A DNA stretch of 64,000 nt from Carettochelys insculpta (taxonomy: Eukaryota > Chordata > Testudines > Carettochelyidae). How positions within the stretch are numbered: the first letter of the stretch is position 1; the number at the start of each line of letters is the position of its first letter. The notes beneath the pieces are model-generated. The model had not been told where the DNA came from, did no database searches, and worked only from the letters and a program-made list of their open reading frames with translations. Position numbers and translations under genes: made by a program. Below, piece by piece: positions 35,101-44,823 of the stretch. The stretch lies in assembly GCF_033958435.1 (NCBI RefSeq), contig NC_134161.1:10478001-10542000 (forward strand), written 5' to 3'.

Positions 35101-38100
35101 TCAGGGAACTTTATAGGAAAGATCTCCCCTCACAAACAACTCAGGCCTCTCTGGTTCTGTGTCAGGGCCCCTGATTTCCCTGACTCCCTCATTCTATTCT
35201 CCTGGACTCTGAATTTTTCTCCACCTCCTTCTGAGTGTCTGGTTTTCCTCATTCATTACGCCAACAAATAATGATCATGAACTATTTTCTGCATGAGGAG
35301 AGAAAACTCTGATCCCCTAAGGCCACCCAAACCTCTATCAGCTGAAGACACTATACAAGAGAGTTTGAGTATCCTAGCACTGACAAGCTACCGCAGTCCC
35401 AGCTTCTCCCAGTGTTTCAGGCAGGATGTGGGAGCTCTGGCTTCCGGTTTAGGCAAGAGTCAGAGGGATGCAGTGGCAGGAAGAGCAAGGCTTATGGAAA
35501 GAAAAGTCACCTGGTTATTGGCCAGAGCTTCTCCAAACTGTTTGCGGATGGTGAGGTGGTCCTTGGCCAGCAAGACAGAGGCATGAGCAGCTCCGAGAGA
35601 ACAAGAAGCTGGCAGGGGAAGCAAATAGTACCAAGGGACTATTGCATGACAGCCAACAGACGAGGCCAACAGTGAGGAGACCATACCCTCCCCTTCCTCA
35701 GGTGCCACGCTTACCAACAGTGAGGAGACCATACCCTCCCCTTCCTCAGGTGCCACGCTTACCAACAGTGAGGAGACCATACCCTCCCCTTCCTCAGGTG
35801 CCATGCTTGCCAACAGTGAGGAGACCATACCCTCCCCTTCCTCAGGTGCCATGCTTGCCAACAGTGAGGAGACCATACCCTCCCCTTCCTCAGGTGCCAT
35901 GCTTGCCAACAGTGAGGAGACCATACCCTCCCCTACCATACCAACCAATGTTGATCCTGCCTCCATTCAGACCCTTCATGGCAATAGTGAAGCCCTGCCC
36001 CTCTGCGCCCAGCCGGTTGGCTACAGGAACAGCACAGTCCTCAAAGATCACAGCCCGAGTTGGCTGAGAGTTCCAGCCCACCTGGAAAAGACAAGAGCAT
36101 CTCACAGATTGCCGGCAGGGCTGGGTACATCAGCTGTCCTCTGGAGAGCTAACTGTTCTCTCTCCCTCCCATGTCGGGCTTGTGAAGGTGACAGCCCCAT
36201 CACGCAGACTGCGGCACCCCTCACATCCTTCAGTGAAGAGGCGTCTGTTCAGCTACCTCTCTAGCCCTTCTGAACTCAAGGTTTACACGTGCATTGCCCC
36301 TTTCAGCTGGATTTTAAGAGGAACTTTCAGAACAGTTTAGGTGGCTCACTTTTAGCTGGCTGGATTTGCACCTCCAGACACCTGGATTCAAACCACTTGA
36401 GTCAGAGGTGTAGTGATCTTCAAAGCCCTGTAGTTCACACGCACAGCACAATGTAGTTTGGGAGACTCCACTCAACAGACACTCCATTGCTACCTCAGCC
36501 AAGGGATCGAGGCTGAGCCGCAGCAATGTTGCTGCCGAGAGTCAAGGCTCTTGCACCTGTGGAGCTTGCATGGGGGCTGTCTGCACCATACCTAGTCCTG
36601 ACTGGTTTGGGAGCTCAAACTTCATACGCAATTCAATCCCCTAGCCCTGTGGTCCCCAACCTGGGCTCTGGAGACCCCTGGGGCTCCACGAGGGCATTAC
36701 AGGGGGTCCATGGGGGGGAAAAAAGAAAGATATAAAAATGATCATAGAAAATAGAATTAGCTTTGATGGGTGTCTGAATGGTTTGGGGTGGCGGCTGGGG
36801 TACGCACTAGTGAAAAGGTTGGAAACCAGTGCCCTAAACAATTGCATTTCAATTTCTAGAGATAATGTACAGCCCCACACGGAAGTGGCCTTGACAGACC
36901 TGGAGATTAAAGCCCTCCTTCTAGCCACAGAGCACATACAGTGCCAGTAGTGGCAAAGCAAGATTTCCCCACCCCATGTACACTCAACACTTCCCCACGT
37001 CTGGGCACCGGATTATCTGAGGCTATGATACACGATGCTGCAGTGAAGAAGCAGGGCAGCAGGCTAGCATGGTCTGACTCAGTACTGGGCCGGTGGGCTG
37101 CTATCAGATCAGACCTGGGATCACTTGAGGTCTACTCCAGTTTGGCCTGCCTCTGCTGTGTTCCCCCCAGCTTGACCGTGTGCATCTCACCTTCCTCTCT
37201 TTCTTGCCAAAGCTTAACCCTGGAGTTCCTTTCTCCAGCACCAGGCAAGAGATGCCCTTGGGGCCCGCTCCTCCTGTGCGACACATGACCACGTACACAT
37301 CTGTGTCACCACCACCACTGATGAAAGCCTGGCAAGGGACACAAGAAATGAGACAGCATCAGCATGCAGGAGCCCACGCCCGGGAAGGAGGAAAGAATCT
37401 TCACCAGGCACCATGTGCTAAAAGGGATTCAGGAGTCCTGTGTAGTGAACCAAGGACAGGGAGGAGAAGCTGAGTGGAGGGCGAGAGGATCAGAGAGCTG
37501 AAGGAGGAGGAGAGCAGAGGGAAAGGGAAACAGAAAAGCAAGAGAGGGCCTGAGGGACTGGTATATGGGGTGAAATCACAAGCTGAACACAGGGAGCCTG
37601 GCAAACTGCGGTTGGAGAGACAGAAGGAGGCAGGATAACCACTGCCAAGTACGAGTAGTTGGAGAGGGAAAAATTCAGGGAGAGGAGTCATTCAGGATGC
37701 TGAGATGGTAGACGTAGGAGCAGCGAAGGAAAACTTAAGCTGACCATCAAGGAGGACCTCCTCTCAGTGAGATTTACTGGGCTGTGGAAAGGGGCAGATT
37801 CTCCACCACCAAGGGACATTTGAGAACCAAACAAAGCCCTAGAGAACATACTGCATGGAACCATCCTGCCCTGGGAGAAGCAACTGAAGAAAACATGGTC
37901 TAATGGCAGCTCTCCAGTTCTACAAACCAAGAAAAGGCAGGAGATGATAAGGTCAATGGGGAGGACACAGAAATGCAGCAAAGACCTGTTGACGCATGCA
38001 GGGAATCCAGGGGGGTTTCACGGTAAGAAAAGTTGATACCTTGGAACCATTAAGGATGTAGATGTTGCCCTTCCTCTTGGCTGATGTTATCAGGGAAGAG

Positions 38101-41100
38101 GCATCACTTCCGCTTCCTGTTGTTAGTGGGGAAGGAAAGGAACCAATGAAATGGCAAGGCTGCCTCTTTCCTCCAGAGATCATGTGCTCACTTGGAACCA
38201 TGGGGAGTCAGACTCAGTGTCAAATGCATTACTGGAATCAGAGAGTGTAACTCCTATGGACCTCAGTAGGGCTGTACCCCTTTGCCACAGAGGTGAATTT
38301 ATCCCCTAATGCCAAGCAATCCAAAGGAGGATAGTCAACCACCTCACCATGGGCTGAGAAACAGGTCTCTTCCAGCTCCCATCAGATCCTGACTGTCCAT
38401 GGCTTTAAACTTGAGTCAGATGTGTAGGGATTTATTTATTATCGTGTCATTGACAGAGAGTCACCATCTTACCCATCTTATCCATTTTGTTTAACCAGCC
38501 TTGCAAACAGGAGCCGCAGGGCAGTCTAAGTGGGCCTAGTTTTGTTGCATATTCTGCAAATCCCTGTGTATCCCCCGCCCCACAAGCAAAGCCCCCTTTT
38601 GTATCTTTTGCTCCTCACTTCTCTCAGTGAATTACAGCACTTACCATGTCTTTCCCACTACTCTGTATGCGGATGGGAGAAGCCTACCAGCATCATGAGA
38701 TGTGCTGTGTTGGGGGACTAGCCCTTGCTACATGGAAACCTCAAAGTACAAGCCACATGGAGAACTGGATAGGTCATGGCAATAGGAGATGGAGTTCCAC
38801 TTCCTGTGTCTTGGAACATCTGAGAGTGCAATTCACTGATACAGTATCGTGGGGACTCAGGACAGGAAAAGGATGGAATTATTGTACACGAAGCTCACCC
38901 GGCTCTGTCAGGCAGTAAGAAGCTAACTTCTCCATGCTACAGAGGGACGGGCAGAACTTGTGTCTCTGCTCCTCGTTCCCAAAGGTGTCAATCATCCAAG
39001 CACACATGCTGCACCAGGAGAGAAGGGATGAGGTTATAATGCATGCGTAGAAGCACAGCCCTAGGAAGGATGATCCTGAATACTCATGCCATGGGTATGA
39101 AGGTGTGGAGGTTTTCAGCCTCTTCTGGAGATAATCTAACCTCACCTACGGGACAAGCACTGCACCTCACTGAAAATGAATGAAGCAACTATGTGCTACA
39201 GGAACTGAGTCAGGGTCTTAAACAACATAAATCATCTTGGAATCAGCATACAGGGCTGAGAGTAAGGACAGTTGCTGCATTCTACTCTCAACTTTCTCGC
39301 TGACTCAGTGTGAGATCTAGGAACTAGCATCTGTAAAAAGGGTTTGGAGATAATTATATTAGTTTCATTAGCACCTAGTAGTCCCCATAATGGACCAGAA
39401 CCGCAGGGTACAAATGACAAAAATGGTCTCTTCTCCAGAGAGCTTACAATCTAATTCACTTTCCTTTCTGAAGAGTTTGGAGCTCGAAAAAATGAATTAT
39501 TACAATTTGACTAGTAAGAGGGAGGTGTAGATATTATTTCCATGCTCTTCAAGGAAAAGAAAAACTCTTACTATGTATCATCACATCATCTAGCACAATG
39601 GGACCCTGATCTTGACTGGTACATTGCCACAATAAATAATTCAGTTTAGAGATGGGGGATCTGAGGCACAGAGCATTTAAGGAATTTGACCATCACTATG
39701 TAGTAAGTCGGTAGCAGAGCTAGGAATGGAACCCGAGAGTTCCCAGCTGCCAGACATCTGCTCACATCACTAGACTAAAGTTGTTTCCTTGTCAACAAGA
39801 ATGATTTCTTCCAGTGTCCAAGGGACTGCAGCCTGACTGCTAAGAGTAACTAGACACACGCACATTAATGCGTTACATCCTCACAAGATGCAACTCAATA
39901 CCAGCAAGAGCAAAGTACTAGCCTTAGGAAGGAAAAAAAAAATCAAATGCACAATTACAAAATGTGGAATAACCACTTCATTAAGGCTATAGGGGATCAC
40001 TAATTGAATATGAATAACAATGTGATACAATATCATCATTCTGGGCTGTGTAACAGGAGTGTTTTATGTAGGACATAGGAAGTAACTGACTCTACACAAC
40101 ACTCACAGAGTGTCCAGTTCTGGTGCCAAATTTAGGAAGAATGGGAAACCTGGAGGGAACCCCAAGGAGAGCAACAAAAATGATTAGAAAATATCTATGA
40201 GAAAAGGCTAAAAGGTATGTTTAGCCTTGAGAAAAGAAGGCTGGGAATGGGGAAGCTGATAGGAGTTTTCAAATATGTTAAGGGATGTTACAAAAAGGAC
40301 TATGATCCATTGCCCTCTGTGTCCATGGAAGGTATGTTGACAAATATGGGCTTACTCTGAAGCAAGGGAGATTTAGTTTAGACATTAGGAAAAAAATTCT
40401 AACCACAACAGTTGGCTAAGCTTTGGAATACTCTTCCAAGAGATTGCAGAAACCACATCATTGGAATATTTAAAGAACAGGTTAAATGAACAGCTGGCAA
40501 GGGTGAACTAGGTTTCCTTGATCCTTCCCCAGCACACAGAACTGGACCTGACGACCTCTCGAGACCTATTCCAGCCCTATATTTCTTGGACTCTATCATT
40601 AGGGCCCTACCAAATCCACAGCCCATTTTGGTCAATGTCACAGTCAGAAGATTTTAAAAATGGTAAATTGTGTGATTTCAGATATTTACATATGAAAAGA
40701 TTTACGTGGTGGGGTAGGGTAAAAAAGTTATTATATAGCAGTTGTGTTACTGCTACTCTTACCTCTGTGTAGCAGCTGACAGGAACATTCCCTTCAGAGC
40801 TGGGCAGCTGGAGAGCATTGGTCTTAAGTTTGGCTGTGTGCTCAGTTCTGAAGGCAGCACCCCACCAGCAGCAGCACAGAAATAAGGGTGGCAATAACAT
40901 ACTGTGCCAGTCTTACTTCTGTGCTGCTGCCTGCAGAGCTGGTCTGTTATTCAGCAACCACCACTCTCTGGCCACCCATCTCTGAAAGCAGCAACACAGA
41001 AATAATGGCAACATGGGTATAGCACTGTCACCCTTACTTCTGTACTGCTGCTGGCAGAGTGCTACTTTCAGAGCTGGGCACATGACTAATATTACAACCA

Positions 41101-43633
41101 CCACTCTCCAGCTGCCCACCTCTGAAGGCTGTGCAGAAACAAGGGTGACAATATGCTGATGCTCCTAAAATAACCTTGTGATTTCCCGCAACTCTCTTTT
41201 GAGTCAGAACCTCCAGTCTGAGAAATTATGGTCTCCCTCTCGAACTCTTTATCGTATAGGGTAAAAGCACATAAAATTCGAGATTTTACAGGACACCAGA
41301 TTTCAGTGATGCATTTTGCATAGCAGCTGATCTATAACAAATGGCAACCGGGAAGCAGCATTCATAGCAAGAGCGTTGTACAGCAAGACTGGCCACCGAT
41401 ACTTAGCCAGTTGTCTCACACTCACTTATGGATACTCAAGTAGGCAGTGGTGCTGGTACATCCTGTTGACAAAGCCTCAAAGATGATGGAGGTATCAAGC
41501 CGTGACAGCCCCGAGCCACCCACATCAGGTTTCACATAGATCCCACCAAATCCCAGCTGGGCTGCCTTCCGCATCATCTCCACAGGGAATATCTCCTATG
41601 GGAGGCACAAAAGAAGAAAAAAAGCATTGCAAGAGATCAAGACCTTCTGGTGAAGATGAGCCGTAAAGTCTGATGCTGAACTTCCACAACATTTAAGTGG
41701 GTAGGTAGGTAGCTAGATAGCCGGGGGAGAATGTGCAGGTCTCAGCCTTCTCCTTTCTACCTGCTTGGGTCACAGATGGCAGCTTGGCACGACCGCATCA
41801 GCATCTTTAATGGAAACCTTTCTTCCTCAGAATCGGAGGGGAGCAGCTACTGAGGACACCCCTATTTCCACAAAAGGGTAAGTGGGGTGTTGGGAAAAAA
41901 ATGATTAGTCCAGTATCATAAACCCTTGATTTAATCGACCCTGATTTAACCGACTTCAGAATGTCCATCAGATCCCTCACCAACCTTAATTAGTGCTGGA
42001 GCCGCCGGGGTTGGAGGAGCTGCTGCAAGAGCAGCTGGGGCTACCAGCGCAAAAGCGCTGAGCATGCCGAGAGCCATGGGAGGTGGAAGGAGCCAGGCTG
42101 GCATGCAGCTCTTCACCCGGTAATTGGGAGAGGGAGGTGTGAGGGGCAGAAGCGGGGAAGCGATGGTGGGGGGCAGATGACAGGAACTGGTGATGGGCTG
42201 GGATGGTCAGTGCATCGTTATACAGTATAACCATTCGGTTTTAATGGATTTTCAGCATTAACAGTCATCCCTTCCCCCCATTAATCCATTAAATTGAAGG
42301 TTTATTGTACGGGGGATGTTAAAGAGGGAATAATTGGTTAACAGAGTAATGGTCAAAATTTCTGTAGGTTACTTGGTTAACTACACACTCCCACCCTAAT
42401 ACTCTGCATTTAAAAAGCTACATTTCTGTCCCCGATGTGGGGATCAGCCTCTTCCATTTTATATGCAGAGTAGAAGCAGGGGAAACTGCTTGATCCTGGC
42501 ACAAGCAGGGATAGCAGCTGAGCCAGCCACTCCTTATTTAGCTCCTGTGTGTTGGGGGTGGGGGGAAGAGTGTGTGTGTGTGCGCGCAAGTAACAGGCAG
42601 CACTAACCAATAAGCATCTATTTGTTGGTTACTCATGTAACCAGACAGTCCATTACATCCCTAGTCCAGTACTGTAGGTAAGATGCTCAAGGACAGGGTG
42701 TTGGTTGAATCTTTCCTGTTGTGGAAGGGCAGCTCTCACCTTTTCATCCCATTCTGCCATGTGAGGAGCCATCTCCTTGGCAGCAAAGTCAAAGGCGACC
42801 TTTTGGAACTCCTTCTGCTCCTCGGTCAAGCCCATGGATGCTGGAAAAGAGGGAGAGGAGCAGATGTTTTCAAGAGATGGGAAGGAGGCTGCAAACCCCC
42901 TCACTTCTTCAATACCCAGGACAAATTTGCAATGTTGTGGTAGTTATTGTTCACGATCCAATGTCTCTTAGCCCTGCCCAGTATCTCTCAATTGTATTGG
43001 GCATCAGCCTTGTTCCAAATGAATATGTGAAGAGCAAATGACTCCACATGCTGCCATGAGGCAGTCTGCTAGCAGAGGGCCCACCTTCTGTCAAAACAAA
43101 ATCCAAGTTTTGATCTCTTGTGACTACTGATCACTAAATGCAACGCACAACAAAAACTCTGCATGGGCCCTTTCCTGACTTTTTATGATGCATAAACGCA
43201 CCCTGGATAGTCTATAGAGTTGGTGTATTTTTGATTGTTGTTCGTATACTTGGGTGTGTTTCTCCTCCCTCTCCATCTAATGCATCGATTCATTGCCACA
43301 CAGACCCATGTCCCCCTCGGATCACCCTCACCCACTCCTGCTGTTCCGAGATGGACCAAGGAGAAAGGCTCAGCCCCGGCGCTGGTTGCATGGGCTACGT
43401 CTCGCCCCCTGTGTTTCAGATGCGACCATCCCCATCGCCTCTGGGCGCCCCTGCTCCCACGCGCTGGCTCTCCTCCCGCCCTCGCCCCTCTGCCCCACGC
43501 CTGTGGGCTCGGCCCCTCTGCCCCGAACCTTACGGTCGATGCAGGAGACGATCCTCCTTCGCCCCAACCCCTGGAGCCACCCTGGGCTCCTCAGGAGCCA
43601 GGCCCCCAGCCTCCTGCAGCCCCTCCAAGCCAT
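32112..43633 (-). CDS. ACAD8: ACAD8, isobutyryl-CoA dehydrogenase, mitochondrial (complete, 11 coding exons)
   Basis: Exons: 43534-43633, 42740-42840, 41426-41595, 38899-39008, 38040-38116, 37191-37328, 35946-36081, 35511-35608, 34708-34860, 33607-33709, 32112-32164. They join in phase to 412 codons plus TGA, against 415 residues in human. Known role: FAD-dependent dehydrogenation of isobutyryl-CoA to methacrylyl-CoA in valine breakdown, in the mitochondrial matrix, passing electrons to ETF. The N-terminus ([14 protein letters not shown]...) is Arg-rich and lacks acidic residues at first, as a matrix presequence should be. Dehydrogenase motifs include [32 protein letters not shown] and HQILEGTNEVM; the Glu of ILEG (395 by my count) is the expected catalytic base. 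An in-frame ATG 21 bp upstream (43654) would add seven residues; 43633 matches the family start better. It is head-to-head with THYN1. Confidence 0.96.
32165..33606. other. ACAD8 intron 10
   Basis: No exon or clear repeat recognised apart from ordinary intronic sequence. Confidence 0.5.
33607..33709 (-). CDS. ACAD8: ACAD8 coding exon 10, catalytic Glu
   Basis: Acceptor CTTCTCAG|ATATG, donor GGAAG|GTAACT. Encodes [20 protein letters not shown] through VHQILE; this final Glu is the expected catalytic base. Confidence 0.96.
33725..33815. repeat. MIR/CORE-SINE-like remnant next to ACAD8 exon 10
   Basis: GAAGTGACTTGCCCAGGGTC then CACAGCAAATTAGTGGTACA is a typical MIR core. It starts about 15 bp upstream of the exon 10 acceptor, so it may contribute to the acceptor region. 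Confidence 0.65.
33816..34707. other. ACAD8 intron 9 (remaining part)
   Basis: Nothing recognised; intronic. Confidence 0.5.
34708..34860 (-). CDS. ACAD8: ACAD8 coding exon 9
   Basis: Acceptor TCCTGGCAG|TACC, donor TTTGCA|GTGGGT, 51 whole codons. Encodes [20 protein letters not shown] through [11 protein letters not shown]. Confidence 0.96.
34861..35510. other. ACAD8 intron 8
   Basis: Pyrimidine-rich in the first half; no exon or clear repeat. Confidence 0.5.
35511..35608 (-). CDS. ACAD8: ACAD8 coding exon 8
   Basis: Acceptor CCCTGCCAG|CTTC, donor AACCAG|GTGACT. Encodes [20 protein letters not shown] then [12 protein letters not shown], the start of the C-terminal helical domain. Confidence 0.96.
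35666..35936. repeat. 48-bp minisatellite in ACAD8 intron 7
   Basis: Five full units start at 35666, 35714, 35762, 35810 and 35858; a partial sixth starts at 35906. Units 1-2 end CACGCTTA and units 3-5 end CATGCTTG; otherwise they are nearly identical. Because 48 is a multiple of three, open frames with 16-residue repeats appear on both strands, but the array lies wholly in an intron. Confidence 0.97.
35946..36081 (-). CDS. ACAD8: ACAD8 coding exon 7
   Basis: Acceptor CTTTTCCAG|GTGG. Encodes [20 protein letters not shown] through GLNGGRINI. The donor inferred from phase is ATTG|GTTGGT, a weak match to consensus; a better-looking GTATGG lies 4 nt downstream but would shift the frame. A 48-bp minisatellite begins about 10 nt into the intron. 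Confidence 0.92.
36082..37190. other. ACAD8 intron 6
   Basis: Contains a hAT-like element (36650-36838); otherwise nothing recognised. Confidence 0.5.
36650..36838. mobile_element. hAT-like nonautonomous element
   Basis: Inverted ends: GTGGTCCCCAACCTGGGCTC and AAGGTTGGAAACCAGTGCCC. About 190 bp, no coding capacity. Confidence 0.7.
37191..37328 (-). CDS. ACAD8: ACAD8 coding exon 6
   Basis: Acceptor CTTGCCAG|GCT, donor AGGAAG|GTGAGA, 46 whole codons. Encodes [20 protein letters not shown] through [20 protein letters not shown]. Confidence 0.96.
37329..38039. other. ACAD8 intron 5
   Basis: Purine-rich (GAGAGG-type) over 37380-37690; no repeat family or exon recognised. Confidence 0.5.
38040..38116 (-). 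CDS. ACAD8: ACAD8 coding exon 5
   Basis: Acceptor AACAACAG|GAAGC, donor TCCAAG|GTATCA. Encodes [20 protein letters not shown] then LNGSK, the start of the middle beta domain. Confidence 0.96.
38117..38898. other. ACAD8 intron 4
   Basis: No exon or clear repeat recognised. Confidence 0.5.
38899..39008 (-). CDS. ACAD8: ACAD8 coding exon 4
   Basis: Acceptor GGTGCAG|CATG, donor GCCGG|GTGAGC. Encodes [20 protein letters not shown] through [10 protein letters not shown], the first half of the flavin-contacting TEPGSGSD segment. Confidence 0.96.
39370..39785. repeat. MIR/CORE-SINE-like segment
   Basis: AGAGCTTACAATCTAATTCA, GAGATGGGGGATCTGAGGCA and GTAGCAGAGCTAGGAATGGA follow the extended MIR-like pattern common in sauropsids. 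Confidence 0.55.
39890..40600 (+). mobile_element. CR1 LINE 3' fragment
   Basis: AAGAGCAAAGTACTAGCCTT, TGGTGCCAAATTTAGGAAGA, ACATTAGGAAAAAAATTCTA and ACGACCTCTCGAGACCTATT are CR1 ORF2-tail and 3'-end landmarks in order. It is old, diverged and 5'-truncated. Confidence 0.8.
40601..41345. mobile_element. hAT-like element with internal triplication
   Basis: Begins AGGGCCCTACCAAATCCACA directly after the CR1 tail, related to the element at 24118. The interior (40750-41150) repeats the block CTTACTTCTGTxCTGCTG ... CAGAGCTGG ... CACCACTCTC ... CAGAAATAA about three times, diverged. Confidence 0.6.
41426..41595 (-). CDS. ACAD8: ACAD8 coding exon 3
   Basis: Acceptor CTCCCATAG|GAG, donor CATAA|GTGAGT. 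Encodes [20 protein letters not shown] through [20 protein letters not shown] to AYLSIH(N). Confidence 0.96.
41596..42739. other. ACAD8 intron 2
   Basis: About a third is a Tc1/mariner-like element (41909-42312). A short TG/GC tract lies at 42571-42587. Confidence 0.55.
41909..42312. mobile_element. Tc1/mariner (Tigger-like) nonautonomous element
   Basis: The left end (CAGTATCATAAACCCTTGAT, then TTAATCGACC) pairs with the right end read in reverse (GTACAATAAACCTTCAATTT, then AATGGATT). The interior is GC-rich non-coding sequence. The precise outer borders and TA duplication are not certain. Confidence 0.65.
42740..42840 (-). CDS. ACAD8: ACAD8 coding exon 2
   Basis: Acceptor CTTTTCCAG|CATCC, donor GAAAAG|GTGAGA. 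Encodes [20 protein letters not shown] then [13 protein letters not shown], the N-terminal helices of the acyl-CoA dehydrogenase fold. Confidence 0.96.
42841..43533. other. ACAD8 intron 1
   Basis: Ordinary sequence grading into the CpG island from about 43440. No exon recognised. Confidence 0.55.
43534..43633 (-). CDS. ACAD8: ACAD8 coding exon 1, presequence
   Basis: Encodes [20 protein letters not shown] and on to IVSCID. Donor GACC|GTAAGG, phase 1, joining exon 2 as C|CA (Pro). The exon lies inside the CpG island. Confidence 0.92.
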
Positions 43634-43670
43634 GTCTGCTCTGGGCCGGGGCACCTGCCCTGCGCCGCGC

Positions 43671-43692
43671 TCCCCAGTGGGACTTGTAGTCC
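43671..43692 (-). promoter_or_regulatory. ZNF143/THAP11-like site 1
   Basis: Minus strand reads GGACTACAAGTCCCACTGGG, a match to the ACTACAAnTCCC core of the SBS-type motif. It is about 40 bp upstream of the ACAD8 ATG. Confidence 0.6.
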
Positions 43693-43739
43693 TTAGCTGC
43701 GGGCAGCTCGCCCAGGATCCCCCGGCTCAGGAAGGGAAG

Positions 43740-43760
43740 CGGGACTACAAGGCCCAGAAG
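43740..43760 (+). promoter_or_regulatory. ZNF143/THAP11-like site 2
   Basis: Plus strand reads GGGACTACAAGGCCCAGAAG, with the same ACTACAA..CCCAG architecture. Confidence 0.55.
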
Positions 43761-43780
43761 GTACCGCGCGGGGATCCCGA

Positions 43781-43804
43781 GGAATTCTGGGAGCCGTAGT
43801 CCCG
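43781..43804 (-). promoter_or_regulatory. ZNF143/THAP11-like site 3
   Basis: Minus strand reads GGACTACGGCTCCCAGAATT, the best match of the three (ACTACnnnTCCCAGAAT). Confidence 0.65.
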
Positions 43805-43869
43805 CTTTCCGTTCCTGCCCTGGATTGCTGCGCCCTCATTGGCCCCGGGCGGAGGTCGCCTTTGCGTCG

Positions 43870-43981
43870 CTTTTCTTGGCCCCAGTGGCTGCGCGCCTCC
43901 CACCCCCGCGGGGAATCAGCCGCTGGGCAGACGGCAGCACCCCCGCCCCCCGCAGAGAGAGCGGCTGCGGGGCCGCTGCTG
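43870..43981 (+). other. THYN1: THYN1 probable 5' untranslated exon (5' end uncertain)
   Basis: A good donor, CTGCTG|GTGAGG, follows 43981 within the CpG island. The first coding exon has an acceptor (CCTCATAG at 44823) upstream of its ATG, so a non-coding first exon is expected here. Its 5' end is a guess; only the donor can be seen. Confidence 0.45.
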
Positions 43982-44060
43982 GTGAGGGGAGCAGCAAGGG
44001 AGCGAACCCCGGGCCTGGGGGGGTCGGGAGTTGGGGGGAGGAAGGGAGGGAGCCCTGGGC

Positions 44061-44823
44061 ATGGAGTGGCGGGTAGGAAAAGAGGGGGCATGGGGTGGGA
44101 GCTGAAGACGGGAGCGAGCCCGAGTCATGGGGGGAGGAGTCGAGGTGGTGGGGTTGGAAGCGGGCCTTGAGCAGCGGGATGTGGGGCAAAGGGAGGAAGC
44201 TGGGGAAGGAGAGGGCTTGGGGAGCAGGGACTGGGCTGCTGGGGTTATCAGTAAAGTTGCTCCTTAGCTCCACTCTTACAGACACCGACAGACAAGGTTG
44301 GTGACATGGACACTTCTCTGCTGCGCCCTTACCCTCCCCATCTCACCTCATTAAGCAGATACCAGGTTAATCAAATACCTACCATTGGAGGATATGAACC
44401 TGCCACCTAGAGCTGCAAGACTCTGTCCCATGAACCACCCAGTCAGTGTTCCAGGACTCTCCGGCTTGGACCTGGAAGAGGCAATGTTAAAACCTTTCCC
44501 CAACAGCAGCACAGTTGGCATCAAGTCCAGTATAGGAGTGGGGAAGGTGGACAGAGACAAAAGGAACATTTCCCCCCTTAACACCACCAAAAATCAATCT
44601 TCAAAGGGTCTCATTGTCCAAAAGGCAAAAATACTTACAAATGTCCAATATTAAGCATTGGAACAACAGCTGATTTAAGTCTTCACCAGGATATATAAAC
44701 CACAGAAAAATACAAACAGCAGCCAACCTTTTATTTCTTCAGAAACTTTTTAAATGACTGCAATAATCTCTGTTTGCTTTCATAAGAGATAAGAGCTTTT
44801 CCCAACCTGTATCTTCCTCATAG
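44061..44823. other. THYN1 intron 1 (5' UTR intron)
   Basis: G-rich near the promoter, then ordinary sequence. Nothing recognised. Confidence 0.5.

Larger units (their letters stand above)
39009..41425. other. ACAD8 intron 3
   Basis: Mostly repeats: a MIR-like segment (39370-39785), a CR1 tail (39890-40600) and a hAT-like element starting at 40601. Confidence 0.6.
43440..44060. promoter_or_regulatory. CpG-island bidirectional promoter of ACAD8 and THYN1
   Basis: GC- and CpG-rich stretch that contains the ACAD8 start (minus) and, about 350 bp away, the probable first exon of THYN1 (plus). No TATA box is evident. A CCAAT box in minus orientation sits at 43838-43842. It holds three ZNF143/THAP11-like sites listed separately. 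Head-to-head spacing of this size is typical of shared promoters. Confidence 0.8.

Noticed and set aside
35460..36264. Open frames of 141-168 residues with 16-residue repeats on both strands, as a possible repeat protein
   Set aside because: The 48-bp unit (a multiple of three) keeps all frames open. The array is in ACAD8 intron 7, and the minus-strand frame is not in frame with exon 7.
43231..44304. Open frames of 130-168 residues around the ACAD8/THYN1 promoter
   Set aside because: Compositional frames in GC-rich sequence; only ACAD8 exon 1 (43534-43633) has family support.
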